Part shown: positions 42,912 through 54,429 of the stretch, piece after piece | Numbering within the stretch: the stretch's first letter is position 1 | Layout: each line of letters starts with the position of its first letter | NCBI GenBank assembly: GCA_963832785.1 | Contig: CAWHVF010000007.1 | Coordinates: 248,001-312,000 of the forward strand | Reading direction: 5' to 3' | Source of the DNA: CAWBRT01 sp963832785 | Lineage (GTDB): Bacteria; Acidobacteriota; Terriglobia; Terriglobales; Acidobacteriaceae | Length of the DNA stretch: 64,000 bases | Notes under the pieces: model-generated | Seen by the model: only the letters and a program-made list of their open reading frames with translations | The model's database searches: none | Told to the model about the DNA's origin: nothing | Translations under genes and position numbers: made by a program

Positions 42912-43182
42912 ACAAAAAGCCGCCGGAGAAGATGCCTATGTTCCTGGCGTGTGTTACTCCAACAGCAAGCCACGCGATGCAGTTAATGATGGTGAGGACT
43001 ACGATGACGCCAGCTACCTATCTGGTAAGGGGAGGGCGATTCACGAATTAAGTGTACAAAAGCCTGAGCCCCTGCTTTCAAACCGCCGGGGCTCAAGCAC
43101 AATTCATTTCCGGCCGCAACTTCGCCTGGCTAAGGCCCGGCGCTTCCGCCTCTTTGAGAGCCGTCTGTAATCTGGGGAAGCC

Positions 43183-43593
43183 TTACTTGCCCGCCTTTTC
43201 CGCCACCTCGAGGCGCGTTTCGGCGCGCTTCAGGGCTCCTTGCACTTCCTGGTAGTCGATATCCGGACGATTGCTGCGCAAGGTCTCTTCGGCGCGCTGC
43301 CTGGCCGCTTGCGCGCGTGCCACGTCGATGTCCTGGGCGCGCTCGCTGGTTTCGGCCAGGATCGTGACCTTGTAGGGAAGCACCTCGGCAAATCCCCAAG
43401 CCACCGCCAAACGGGTGATGGTGCCGGCGTTGCGATAACTGATTTCGCCGACGCCGAGATCGGTGATCAGCGGCGCATGTCCCGGCAGCACGCCCAGGTA
43501 GCCGCTCCTGCCGGGGATTTGGATTTCCTCGGCCGTGTCGCGCACCACCAGCCGCTCGGGGGTTACGATTTCCAGTTCCAGGGCATCGGGCAT
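43183..43593 (-). CDS. atpC: F1Fo ATP synthase epsilon subunit
   Basis: The 136-residue protein has the epsilon beta-sandwich LELEIVTPERLVV, GRSGYLGVLPGHAPLIT, and a helical C-terminus (ARAQAARQRAEETLRS, then ALKRAETRLEVAEKAGK) that can inhibit ATP hydrolysis. It links the gamma shaft to the c-ring. It follows atpD by 40 bases and ends the operon. Confidence 0.96.
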   Translation of the reverse strand: MPDALELEIVTPERLVVRDTAEEIQIPGRSGYLGVLPGHAPLITDLGVGEISYRNAGTITRLAVAWGFAEVLPYKVTILAETSERAQDIDVARAQAARQRAEETLRSNRPDIDYQEVQGALKRAETRLEVAEKAGK

Positions 43594-43633
43594 AAAAGCA
43601 GATCCTTCGCTTGGCTCAGGATGACCATCAACC

Positions 43634-45076
<1,443 letters not shown>

Positions 45077-45172
45077 AAATTCAATTTCCAGTTTCGAGTT
45101 TTAACTTCCGCGAGAAACCAGAGCGCTTTTGAAAGCTGCGTCCTGCGGAACTCCCGCTACCAACCCCTCCGG

Positions 45173-45364
45173 TGTCATGCTGAGCGACTCCGAAGGAGGA
45201 GCGAAGCATCCCGAAGAAGTGTCCTGCAATTGGGGCGTATGGGGCTTTTAGCAAAAGCCTGAACTCCATCTTGCGCGCAAGCTGAGTGGGGATGCTTCGC
45301 TCCACCACCCCAGCGTAGGCAAAACCGGCCTTCGCTGGGGGCCCCGGTTCCGCTCAGCATGACA
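45173..45364. repeat. TGTCATGCTGAGCG-ended element inserted between atpG and atpD
   Basis: Ends TGTCATGCTGAGCG (45173-45186) and CGCTCAGCATGACA (45351-45364) are perfect 14-bp complements. Inner GGAGCGAAGCATCCC and GGGGATGCTTCGCTCC are complementary too, so the transcript could fold into a long hairpin. It has the same layout and nearly the same length (192 bp) as the element at 30414-30606. It sits inside the ATP synthase operon. Confidence 0.9.
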
Positions 45365-45418
45365 ACAACACAAAATGCATTCAATACCAAACTGCTCTGC
45401 TTGCCGTTTAATTTCCGG

Positions 45419-46453
<1,035 letters not shown>

Positions 46454-46470
46454 GGTTGCTTAATCCGCTC

Positions 46471-48024
46471 TTACACCGCCTGCGCGGCCTTCAGGCCGGC
46501 CTGCTCCTTCTTTTCCGCCAGGAACCGCTCCTTGGCTTCCTTGATGGCCGTCACCATGCTGTTCTTGATCTGCTCGTCAAGCGCTTTCTTCTCTTCGATG
46601 GTGCGCAACAGCTCGGGATGAGCGTTGTCGACGTAAGCGTAGAGCGCCCTTTCGAACGGCCGCACGTCGTCTACCGCCATGTCATCCATGAAGCCGCTGG
46701 TGCCGGCAAAAATGATCAGAATCTGCTTGCTGAAGGGCAGCGGCTCGAACTGGTCCTGCTTGAGCACCTCGACTAGGCGGGCGCCGCGGTTGAGCTGTGC
46801 CTGGGTAGCCTTGTCCAGGTCGCTGCCGAACTGCGAGAAGGCCGCCAGTTCGCGGTACTGCGCCAGTTCCAGCTTCAGGCTGGAGCCTACCTGCTTCATG
46901 GCCTTGATGGCTGCCGTGAAGCCGACGCGGCTTACCGAAATGCCCACGTTCACCGCCGGCCGCACGCCGGAATTGAACAGATCGGCCTCCAGGAAGATTT
47001 GGCCGTCGGTGATGGAAATGACATTCGTCGGAATGTAGGCGGAGACGTCGCCGGCCTGGGTCTCGATGATTGGCAGCGAGGTGATCGAGCCTCCGCCGTT
47101 GGCGTTGCTCAGCTTGGAGCTGCGTTCCAGCAGCCGGCTATGGAGGTAGAAGACGTCGCCCGGATAGGCCTCGCGTCCCGGCGGACGCCGCAGCAGCAGC
47201 GAGATTTCACGATAGGCCGCGGCATGCTTGGAGAGGTCGTCATAGATGCACAGAGCGTGGCGCTTGCTGTCACGGAAATACTCGGCGATGGCGGTACCGG
47301 CATACGGGGCTATGTACTGCATCGGCGCCGGATCGCTGGCCGAGGCCACAACCACCACGGTGTAGTCCATGGCGCCGTTGTCTTCCAGGATCTTCACCAC
47401 CTGGGCCACGGTCGAACGCTTCTGTCCGATGGCCACGTAGATGCAGATCAGGTTCTGTCCCTTGTTGTTGAGGATGGTATCCAGCGCGATGGCGGTTTTG
47501 CCGGTCTGGCGGTCGCCGATGATCAATTCGCGCTGGCCGCGGCCGATGGGGATCATCGAGTCGATGGCCTTCAGGCCGGTGGCCATGGGCTCGCGCACCG
47601 GCTGCCGCTCGACCACCCCGGGAGCGATGCGCTCGACCGGATTGTACTGCTCGGTGGCGATTGGGCCCTTGTCGTCGATCGGCTGTCCCAAGGCGTTCAC
47701 CACGCGCCCGATCATGGCGTCGCCCACCGGCACGCTCATGATGCGGCCGGTGCGCTTCACCTCGTCGCCCTCTTTTATCTCCGTGTAGTCGCCCAGCAGC
47801 ACCGAACCCACCTGGTCTTCTTCCAGGTTCATGGCGATGCCCGCCACCCCGTGCGGGAAGGAGAGCAGCTCGCCGGCCATGACTTTGTCCAGCCCGTAGA
47901 TGCGGGCGATGCCGTCGCCCAGCGACAGTACGGTGCCGACCTCGTCCACCGTGATCTTCGATTCGTAGTTCTCGATCTGCTCTCGAATCAGCTTGGTAAT
48001 TTCGTCTGCCTTGATCTGAGCCAT
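46471..48024 (-). CDS. atpA: F1Fo ATP synthase alpha subunit
   Basis: The 517-residue protein is full length: Walker A GDRQTGKTAIALDTI, the conserved GYTAVVAT-like NAMDYTVVVVASASDPAPMQYIAPY, and SVSRVGFTAAIKAMKQVGSSLKLELAQYRELAAFSQFGSDLD. Alpha alternates with beta in the F1 head and binds nucleotide without turnover. It is followed closely by atpG (17 bases) and preceded by atpH. Confidence 0.98.
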   Translation of the reverse strand: MAQIKADEITKLIREQIENYESKITVDEVGTVLSLGDGIARIYGLDKVMAGELLSFPHGVAGIAMNLEEDQVGSVLLGDYTEIKEGDEVKRTGRIMSVPVGDAMIGRVVNALGQPIDDKGPIATEQYNPVERIAPGVVERQPVREPMATGLKAIDSMIPIGRGQRELIIGDRQTGKTAIALDTILNNKGQNLICIYVAIGQKRSTVAQVVKILEDNGAMDYTVVVVASASDPAPMQYIAPYAGTAIAEYFRDSKRHALCIYDDLSKHAAAYREISLLLRRPPGREAYPGDVFYLHSRLLERSSKLSNANGGGSITSLPIIETQAGDVSAYIPTNVISITDGQIFLEADLFNSGVRPAVNVGISVSRVGFTAAIKAMKQVGSSLKLELAQYRELAAFSQFGSDLDKATQAQLNRGARLVEVLKQDQFEPLPFSKQILIIFAGTSGFMDDMAVDDVRPFERALYAYVDNAHPELLRTIEEKKALDEQIKNSMVTAIKEAKERFLAEKKEQAGLKAAQAV

Positions 48025-48077
48025 AATCTCGGTTCTCAGTTCCTTATTCTCAAATTTCCGGGCGGAAAGGGCCCCGA

Positions 48078-48617
48078 TCAGTCGGCGCTCAACTGCTCTT
48101 TCAATTTTCGCAGTTGCCCGCGCACCGAACCGTCGTAAACCGTGCTGCCGACGCGAACCATCGCCCCGCCGATCAGCGAGGAATCAATCTCGTACTTGAC
48201 GCTAACCTGCATTCCTGTCACCCGCGATACCTGGGCCAGCAACTCCTGCCGCTCGGCCTCCGGCAACGGCCAGGCGCTGGTGACCTCAGCCTCTACGATG
48301 CCGAGGTGATGGTTCATCTCGGTTTCGAACTGGCGGGCGATCATCTCCAGGTCGTGGATGCGGCCACGGTCGATCAGCACCGCCAGGAAATTCCGTACCG
48401 GGGGCATGAGGCCGTCGCGCTCGGCGATTACGTTGAGCAAAGCGCGCTTTTGTTCGGCGGGTATCGCCGGGCTCTCCCAAACCCGCCGCAGTTCCAGGCT
48501 GGTGCGGTAGAGCTCGACAACCGCATGAAGTTGCTCGATCACCCGCTTCGGGTCCAGCTTCAAATCCAGCACCACCTCGGAGAAGGCACGGGCGTAACGG
48601 CTGGCGATGGCTGTCAT
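48078..48617 (-). CDS. atpH: F1Fo ATP synthase delta subunit
   Basis: The 179-residue protein has the delta/OSCP layout: helical N-terminal domain (IASRYARAFSEVVLD, then FLAVLIDRGRIHDLEMIARQFE) and C-terminal VSVKYEIDSSLIGGAMVRVGSTVYDGSVRGQLRKLKEQL, the conserved GG-V-RVG end. It ties the b stalk to the F1 head. Its ATG overlaps the b-subunit stop by four bases. Confidence 0.96.
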   Translation of the reverse strand: MTAIASRYARAFSEVVLDLKLDPKRVIEQLHAVVELYRTSLELRRVWESPAIPAEQKRALLNVIAERDGLMPPVRNFLAVLIDRGRIHDLEMIARQFETEMNHHLGIVEAEVTSAWPLPEAERQELLAQVSRVTGMQVSVKYEIDSSLIGGAMVRVGSTVYDGSVRGQLRKLKEQLSAD

Positions 48618-49426
48618 TCTTTGCCGTCCTTTCCGAGCTCGCTGGCGAAGTTGTGCAGCAGCGCCGCGTCGGTTTGCGCGTCGACCTGGATGTTCTTGCG
48701 CGCCAGCTCCACCGCCAGCTCGGCGGCGTAGCTCTTCAGCTCGCGCCGCGCGCTCTTGGCCGTGGCCTCGATCTCCGACTTGGCCTGTTCAATGACGCGC
48801 TGGGCGTCCTCCTCGGCGGCCTGGCGGATACGCTGCTCTTCGGCCACGAAGTCGGCGTCGGCGCTGCCGCGTATCTGCGCCACTTCCAAGTCCAGCTTGG
48901 CCAGCCGCTCCTGCACCTGCTGCAGGCGCGCATTGGCCTCGGCACTCGCCTTTCGCGCCTCTTCGATTCCTTTTTGAATCGCTGCCGAGCGCTCGCGCAA
49001 AGCCTGCACTACATTCGTGCGCGACACCCAGTAAAGGAAACCGGCGATGATGGCGAAGTTAATGCATACAAAAAGCCAGAAGCCGACAGCGGGGCTCAGG
49101 CCCAGCTTGCTTGATATCCAAACCACCGCCTTCGAGTGCCTGAACTGGGCGCTTTCTTCTTCTTCGACTTCGGTTGTACTGGTCTGGCTCGCTTCGCCAG
49201 CGGATGTCTCGTGGACGGGAGCCGGCTGCGCCGCGTGCTGAGAAGCGGAAGCCGCGGTTTCGGTTACGGAGGAGTGCTGCGCCGGGGATTGATGCGTCTG
49301 AGCGATCGCCATTCCGCAGAGCAGGAGCAGGCAGATGACCAGCCAGGAGCCCCAGCCAGCGCCGCGGTTGGGCTTAGCGGGATGCGTGAGCGGGGAGTGG
49401 AGAATTCGTGGGCGGAAAATCATCAT
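48614..49426 (-). CDS. atpF: F1Fo ATP synthase b subunit with long exported-type N-terminus
   Basis: The C-terminal half is a normal b stalk: one helix (VGFWLFVCINFAIIAGFLYWV) and a long coiled coil rich in Glu/Ala/Gln. Before it come about 125 extra residues: a hydrophobic segment with a signal-like end (LVICLLLLCGMAIAQ) and an acidic Ser/Thr/Gln-rich stretch. If the signal acts, the stretch lies outside the cytoplasm before the membrane anchor. The length is 270 residues against about 160. It overlaps neighbours by four bases on each side. Confidence 0.93.
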   Translation of the reverse strand: MMIFRPRILHSPLTHPAKPNRGAGWGSWLVICLLLLCGMAIAQTHQSPAQHSSVTETAASASQHAAQPAPVHETSAGEASQTSTTEVEEEESAQFRHSKAVVWISSKLGLSPAVGFWLFVCINFAIIAGFLYWVSRTNVVQALRERSAAIQKGIEEARKASAEANARLQQVQERLAKLDLEVAQIRGSADADFVAEEQRIRQAAEEDAQRVIEQAKSEIEATAKSARRELKSYAAELAVELARKNIQVDAQTDAALLHNFASELGKDGKE

Positions 49427-49899
49427 TGCCCGCCTGCTGCCGGAGCTTCGCTCTTACCGGCGGGTTGGAGAATCGCGCGAATGATGGCCTCAGCCAGCCG
49501 GCCGGATTCGGCCTGCAAACGCTGCCTGGCGACGGCGGTTTCCGCCTCAAGCTGGGCCTTGGTTTGGCGGATCAGCTCGTCGGCCTGTTTGCGGGCGCCG
49601 GCAACCACCTCGGCCCGGGCCTGCTGGGCCTGGTTACGCCGCGCTTCCTGGGCGCGGAAGATGGCTATCCTGGCTTCCCGCAGCTTCTCCTGGTACTCCA
49701 AGGTCTTGGCTTCGGCCACAGCAATGTCGGCCCGCGCTTTCTCGATGGCGCCTTCGGTCCGGCTTCTGCGTTCGGCCAGGGTCGCCTTCAGCGGCTTATA
49801 CACCAGAGCGGAAAAGGCCCCATAAAGCAGGAGCAGGAGCAAAGCGGTCGGTACCGCTCCAAGCAGTAATTCGCCTACTTGCCTAAGCGTTTGTTCCAT
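49423..49899 (-). CDS. F1Fo ATP synthase second b-type (b') subunit
   Basis: The 158-residue protein has an N-terminal helix (AVPTALLLLLLYGAFSALVY) and a coiled coil with many Ala/Glu/Arg/Gln, in the manner of a b or b' stalk. With the longer b next to it, the pair probably forms a heterodimeric stator, as in photosynthetic bacteria and several other phyla. The start is put at 49899 (MEQTLRQVG); the frame runs 19 codons further without conserved sequence. It is the first gene of this cluster; no a or c gene lies upstream. Confidence 0.88.
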   Translation of the reverse strand: MEQTLRQVGELLLGAVPTALLLLLLYGAFSALVYKPLKATLAERRSRTEGAIEKARADIAVAEAKTLEYQEKLREARIAIFRAQEARRNQAQQARAEVVAGARKQADELIRQTKAQLEAETAVARQRLQAESGRLAEAIIRAILQPAGKSEAPAAGGQ

Positions 49900-50054
49900 T
49901 CTGAAGTGAGTGCCTGTAAACCGGAAAGTGAGGGCTCTCGACGTAGCGTCCGTCAAAGCATTACACTTTCAACAGCTTGATGTCAACATTCTAAAGCACG
50001 CCGGTAGCGGGCCGGTGGGATTTGTGGATTTAAGGTTCCCGCGCAGGAACCCGC

Positions 50055-50711
50055 ATGGACTCAAGACTGCGTGAGGCCTGGACCAAGCTGATAACGCCGC
50101 ACGACTATGATGCCCACATGGCCGCCGTCGGCCAGGCGCAGGCCAACGCCGAACTGACATCGGAGCTTTTCCGGGAGCGGCCTCCGCATGAGGGTGCGCA
50201 GGTGTTGTTCGCCGGCGCCGGCACCGGCCAGATGTTTGACTATGTGCCGCCGCTGATTCTGCGTCCATTTCATATCACGTTTTCCGACATCAATCCGGAG
50301 TACCTGCGCCGGCTGGTTTTGCGCCTGGCGAACGCCAGCGGGCTGCAATTCGTAACCGTGGTTGACGACCTCGAAAATAGCGGCTTGCCCGCTGGTTTCG
50401 AGCTGATCGTAGCCGCTCTGGTGCTGGAGCACGTGGATTGGCAAAAGGCGGTTGCCACCATGTGCTGCCTCTCGCGCGGCCGCGTGTTTGTCATTCTTCA
50501 GGAGAATCCCGCCGGTCTGGAGACGGCCATAACTCCGACGCGACCGATTGTGGGCTCCATGCGCGTGTTCCTGGAGGTGGACCCGGTCAGGCTGGAGAGG
50601 CGCGCGGTGGAAGACGAATTCGCGCGCCATGGATTCAGGCTTCGCGAGTGCTCAACTCGCGAGGTCCTGGATGCCAAAAAGATGGTCGCGCTCGAATTTC
50701 AACGAGACTGA
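50055..50711 (+). CDS. Class I SAM-dependent methyltransferase-like protein
   Basis: The 218-residue protein has a Rossmann-like core: VLFAGAGTGQMFDY is motif I (GXGXG), FSDINPEYLRR supplies the acidic residue after strand 2, and LIVAALVLEHVDW is the motif-IV region. It thus should bind SAM; the acceptor is unknown. An AGGAACC site precedes the ATG. It is followed by a candidate small RNA on the same strand and stands alone otherwise. Confidence 0.8.
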   Translation: MDSRLREAWTKLITPHDYDAHMAAVGQAQANAELTSELFRERPPHEGAQVLFAGAGTGQMFDYVPPLILRPFHITFSDINPEYLRRLVLRLANASGLQFVTVVDDLENSGLPAGFELIVAALVLEHVDWQKAVATMCCLSRGRVFVILQENPAGLETAITPTRPIVGSMRVFLEVDPVRLERRAVEDEFARHGFRLRECSTREVLDAKKMVALEFQRD

Positions 50712-50888
50712 GGAACGCCGGCTAGCGCGATTCATTTCCGCTCGAAATTCGCCTGATTCCGGCTAAAGCCCTGCGTGTCCAGTATTTGGAAGGCGGGATA
50801 GGCCCGCGCCTTCTAAGGTCCTCTCAAGGAAGCCTGCTAAATCCTGATCGGCAACCCTCAAAAAACCTGTGGGAACACTCAAGTTTTC

Positions 50889-51009
50889 TTGACATTGCCG
50901 ACAGCAGCGCTAACATCAAGGTATCACCTCCGATCCGTTTCAGGATCGAATGGGCTTGCTGGTTAGGAAAGAGTCACCGCTCCTTATCGGCAGGCCCATT
51001 TTGAGTTTT
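50889..51009 (+). ncRNA. Candidate small structured RNA with own promoter and terminator
   Basis: TTGACA (50889-50894), a 16-base spacer and TAACAT (50911-50916) predict a start near 50923. The RNA would open with AUCACCUCC, equal to the anti-Shine-Dalgarno end of 16S rRNA, then fold into a hairpin CGATCC-GTTTCA-GGATCG (50931-50948) and a longer one closed by AATGGGC/GCCCATT (50949-50955 with 50994-51000), with inner pairs around AAGAG and CTCCTT. TTTT and TTTT at 50999-51009 make a terminator-like tail. No open frame is visible. The RNA would be about 87 nt. Confidence 0.5.
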
Positions 51010-51084
51010 CGGATACAGTTTCAGCCTTCTGGCGAGTGACGCGGCGCGGAACTTTCTCGCTGCACTCGCTAAGACAAGCAAGTG

Positions 51085-51585
51085 CTAACTTGCTGTCCGC
51101 CGCGCCAGTCGCTGCGCCGTGCTTTCCGCCGCTGCCTTGATCAGGCGCGGCTTTACCAAATTGGCAAAGTCCCGGTAGGCGAGCTTTAGCAGTTCACGAT
51201 GCGAACCGGCATTGAAGGCGATCTCGGCGTCCTCAGCCAGGCTTTCATCCACGTAGACCGTCAGATTGTAAAGATTGCCGAATGGCGGCATGGCTCCGAC
51301 CTCGCAATCGGGAAAGACGTGGGCGAACTGGTGCTCATGTGCGAGAGCGACCTCGTTGGCGCCGGTGGCGGTTTTTAGCGCCCTGAAATCCACGTGCTTC
51401 GATCCGGGCACCACCACCATTGCCAGGGCGCCATCGACCGAAACCATGACCGTCTTGGCGATCTCCTTCCCCGGCGTGTGCGTGACGGCGGCGGTGGCCG
51501 CTGCCGTGTACGCCGTCGGGTGGTTCACAACGACATAGCGAATGGCTTTTTCGTCCAGGAGTTGCTTCAGTCGCGAAATCGGCAT
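51085..51585 (-). CDS. YbaK/EbsC-type aminoacyl-tRNA deacylase domain protein
   Basis: The 166-residue protein fits the YbaK/ProX fold: VVVNHPTAYTAAATAAVTHTPGKEIAKTVMVSVDG, the conserved Lys in KTVMV, MVVVPGSKHVDFRALKTATG and GAMPPFGNLYNLTVYVDESLAED. Relatives hydrolyse mischarged tRNA (for example Cys-tRNAPro or Ala-tRNAPro). The particular tRNA is not known. The strong GAGGAGGT site before the ATG fixes the start. Confidence 0.9.
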   Translation of the reverse strand: MPISRLKQLLDEKAIRYVVVNHPTAYTAAATAAVTHTPGKEIAKTVMVSVDGALAMVVVPGSKHVDFRALKTATGANEVALAHEHQFAHVFPDCEVGAMPPFGNLYNLTVYVDESLAEDAEIAFNAGSHRELLKLAYRDFANLVKPRLIKAAAESTAQRLARRTAS

Positions 51586-52059
51586 AGGACCTCCTCTGCT
51601 CGCGAGAGCTGATTTGAACCTGGTTTACAGTGAATTAGGGGAAACAAAGCTTGCCGAGGTTGCCCCCCCACCTGACTTGCCGGGCGGCCTCCGGGGAAAG
51701 AAGTGAGGAGCTGCGGAAAAATGGCGCGTAACCGGGACAAGCCTGTAAGTTCGCGGCAAACGTATTGGCGATGCCTACGTTTCATGCGGCTCCCGGCGAA
51801 TGCCGCACCATAGCGCGTGTCTACCAGAGAGGGCCCATGGTCGCACTCGCTGGAGAAGGGAAGTATGTCATTAACCCGGCGCCGTGGGAAGTGAATCCGG
51901 AAAAATATAAGAAGGGCGCCCGGCTAGAGAAGACCTGTGCAGCTTCCGGTGCTGGGTGGCCGCCGTTGGTACGTCAGGCTGCCCGCCGCAGAGCGGAAGC
52001 TGGGTGATTTACCGCCTACACCAAAGTTGTGTCAGCCGACTATCTTACATTTGGCTCGT
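51586..52059. other. Gene-free region
   Basis: Two short plus-strand frames (near 51721 and 51765-52007) lack conserved sequence, so I do not call genes. No promoter or hairpin of note is visible in the 474 bases. Confidence 0.4.
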
Positions 52060-54429
52060 TTATGCCTGCGCTGCGGGAAAGGCGATCAGCTTTCCGCTTT
52101 CGTCGTAGTGCTGCTGCTTTTCCATGTACATGCGCTGGTCGGCGACGGCCAGCAACTGCTCGGCATCGGCGCCGTCTTCCATGAGGAAAGCGCAGCCCAC
52201 GCTGACGGAGAGGTTGGGCTGCCCGCAGATGCGCATGGCGGCTTCTACGGCCGACTCGTTCAGACGCTCGGCCCGGGCCTTCGCCGCTTCCGGCTTCAAC
52301 CCCGGTGCCACGATTACGAACTCGTCGCCGCCCAGGCGGCCGACATAGTCGTAATTGCGGGAGGCGGAGCGCAACAGGTGCGCAAACAGCCGCAGGACCT
52401 TGTTCCCCTCCAGGTGCCCGAACTGGTCGTTGATCTGCTTGAAGCCGTCCAGATCGCAAACCATAATCGCCAGAGAGTTATTCTCGCGTTTACAGCGGGA
52501 AATCTCCTCGTCCAGGTGCAGGAACAGCGATCTTGCGTTGGGCAGTCCGGTGAGGTAGTCGGTTGTGGCCGAACTCTCCGCCAACTGGAAGCGGAGGGCG
52601 TTTTCCACCGAAACTGCCACCTTCGAGCTGATGGCCAGCAGTATGCGCAGGTGGTCGCGGTTGAACGCCTCGATCCCGGCGCGGTAAAGGGTGAGGACAC
52701 CGATGGTGCCCGCCGAGCCGTTGAGGGGAACGGAAACTGCCGACTTCAGTCCGGCTATGCGGTTGCGCTCGGCAGCCAGTTGAAACTCCAGCCCGGGCGC
52801 CCCGTTCAGCACCGGGGTTCCGCTCTCGGCCACGTGTCCGGAGAGGCCCTGGCCGACTTTCAGCACCAGCGTGGAAAGCACGCGGAAGTGATCACCTGCC
52901 ACATGCCGCACCACCAGCTCATCCTCATTGCGGATAAAAATGGCGATGGAATCGTAAGCCACCAGGGTTTGCAGGCGCAGGGCCAGCAGGGACAGGGTTT
53001 CATCCAAGCTGAGCGAGTTTCCCAGATCGTGGCTGATCTCGAACAGGATCTGCGCTTCCTGGCGGGCGGCGGCAATGGAATTCAGGAAATTGTCCTTCAA
53101 CTCGTAGCCGCCGCCTGCCGCGCGGCTGGGCCCGCGCAGGAAAGGCGTCTCGTGGGCGCGGGGCGCTGCCGGCTCTTCCTTTAGCAGCGGCCAGTTCGCC
53201 TTCAGAGCGTCGACTACCTTGGGATCGAATTGCGTGCCGGAAAGCGCGTAAACCTGCTCCAGGGCTTCGCTGATCGGCAGGGCGCGCCGGTACTGGCGTT
53301 CGGAAATCAGCGCCTCCAGGCAGTCCACCACCGCCAGAATGCGCGCCCCGATCGGCAGCTCCTCGCCTTTTTTGCCGAACGGATAACCGCTGCCGTCCCA
53401 ATGCTCGTGATGCGCCTCCACGATTGGCACCACCGGATAGGGGAACTTCACTTCGCGAAGAATCTCGGCTCCCACGCGGGGGTGGATCTTCATCTTCTCG
53501 AATTCTTCCGGGGTGAGCCGGCCGGCCTTGTTGATGATGTGGTCGGGAACTGCCAGCTTGCCGATATCGTGCAGCAGGGAAGCGGTCTTGAGGGCCTCCA
53601 GTTCGCCCGCGTTCAGCCCCAGCGCCTTGCCCAGCGCCGTCGCATAGGCACGCACCCGCCGCAGATGCTCTGGCGCGCCCTGGTCCTTGGCGTCTATGGC
53701 TAATGTCAGCGCCTCGATGGTGCGCAGGTGCAGCGCCGCCATCTCCTCAACGCGCTTGTTCTTGGCTTCTATTCCGGCCATGAACTCGCGGTAACAGAAG
53801 TACGCCATGTAGGCGATGGGCAGCACCAGCAGCGAAGAGCACCACTCCGGCCGCTGGACGGCGATGCCCAGGGCGCTGGCCAGCGCAACTCCGACCAGGT
53901 AATCGGGGAAGGCCTGGGAATAGGATTCCTCCAGGGCCTTCAGGAAATTTCCACCGGCGCCGTGCCAGCGCAGCGCCGCATCCGCCATGGTGTTGCAGAG
54001 CAGATACACGGCAATCACGGCGAACATGGGCAGGGGAAGAGCGCGGCCGCCCAGCCGTTCCACCCAGGCTTGGGTATAGTAGCAAAGCGGGATTGCCAGG
54101 GCGGCACCGGCAAAATTGGAGACATTTTGCGGAAGCGCGGGAGCCTGCCGCCTGCGCCAGACGCCCTCCAGGCCGGCGCAGAAGAGGCCAATAATCAGCG
54201 TTTCCGCCATCCTCAACTGTGCAATGCCGACCAGCACCAGGAACAGGCCGGCCGTCCTGCTGGAGTACATGCCGGGAAACTTCAGATTCAGGGCCGTGGC
54301 CAGAAGCGCCAAAATCAGGTAATAGACCAACCGCATGCCGATGCCGTCGAACGAATGCGTGGTCGTGTCCCACACTACCGCCACGCAGGTTCCGGCAATC
54401 AAAGCCAAATATAAATTTGCCCGCTTCAA
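52060..54429 (-). CDS. Membrane HD-GYP / GAF / GGDEF dual c-di-GMP enzyme
   Basis: The N-terminal 220 or so residues hold about seven helices. Next comes an HD-GYP domain (SLLHDIGKLAVPDHI, HHEHWDGSGYP), then a GAF domain (about residues 445-600), and last a diguanylate cyclase with intact GGDEF in RLGGDEFVIV and the inhibitory RXXD site (RNYD) five residues before it. Both activities look intact, so the protein could make and break c-di-GMP, with GAF and membrane domains choosing. The start is TTG at 54429. Length 789 residues. Confidence 0.92.
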   Translation of the reverse strand: MKRANLYLALIAGTCVAVVWDTTTHSFDGIGMRLVYYLILALLATALNLKFPGMYSSRTAGLFLVLVGIAQLRMAETLIIGLFCAGLEGVWRRRQAPALPQNVSNFAGAALAIPLCYYTQAWVERLGGRALPLPMFAVIAVYLLCNTMADAALRWHGAGGNFLKALEESYSQAFPDYLVGVALASALGIAVQRPEWCSSLLVLPIAYMAYFCYREFMAGIEAKNKRVEEMAALHLRTIEALTLAIDAKDQGAPEHLRRVRAYATALGKALGLNAGELEALKTASLLHDIGKLAVPDHIINKAGRLTPEEFEKMKIHPRVGAEILREVKFPYPVVPIVEAHHEHWDGSGYPFGKKGEELPIGARILAVVDCLEALISERQYRRALPISEALEQVYALSGTQFDPKVVDALKANWPLLKEEPAAPRAHETPFLRGPSRAAGGGYELKDNFLNSIAAARQEAQILFEISHDLGNSLSLDETLSLLALRLQTLVAYDSIAIFIRNEDELVVRHVAGDHFRVLSTLVLKVGQGLSGHVAESGTPVLNGAPGLEFQLAAERNRIAGLKSAVSVPLNGSAGTIGVLTLYRAGIEAFNRDHLRILLAISSKVAVSVENALRFQLAESSATTDYLTGLPNARSLFLHLDEEISRCKRENNSLAIMVCDLDGFKQINDQFGHLEGNKVLRLFAHLLRSASRNYDYVGRLGGDEFVIVAPGLKPEAAKARAERLNESAVEAAMRICGQPNLSVSVGCAFLMEDGADAEQLLAVADQRMYMEKQQHYDESGKLIAFPAAQA

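Larger units (their letters stand above)
42366..43182. other. Long gene-free region holding nested repeats
   Basis: No gene is supported in these 817 bases. They contain the TAGAGC-ended element at 42564-42911, a TTGTCAT-ended repeat nested inside it, and a degenerate copy of the CCGGGCT-type hairpin DNA near 43065-43150. Plus-strand frames across the region have no recognisable domain. Confidence 0.6.

Noticed and set aside
46999..48138. 379-residue plus-strand frame opposite atpA
   Set aside because: Another antisense shadow of a conserved gene with no domain or ribosome site.
51765..52007. 80-residue plus-strand frame
   Set aside because: No clear start signal, domain or partner gene; composition is close to random.
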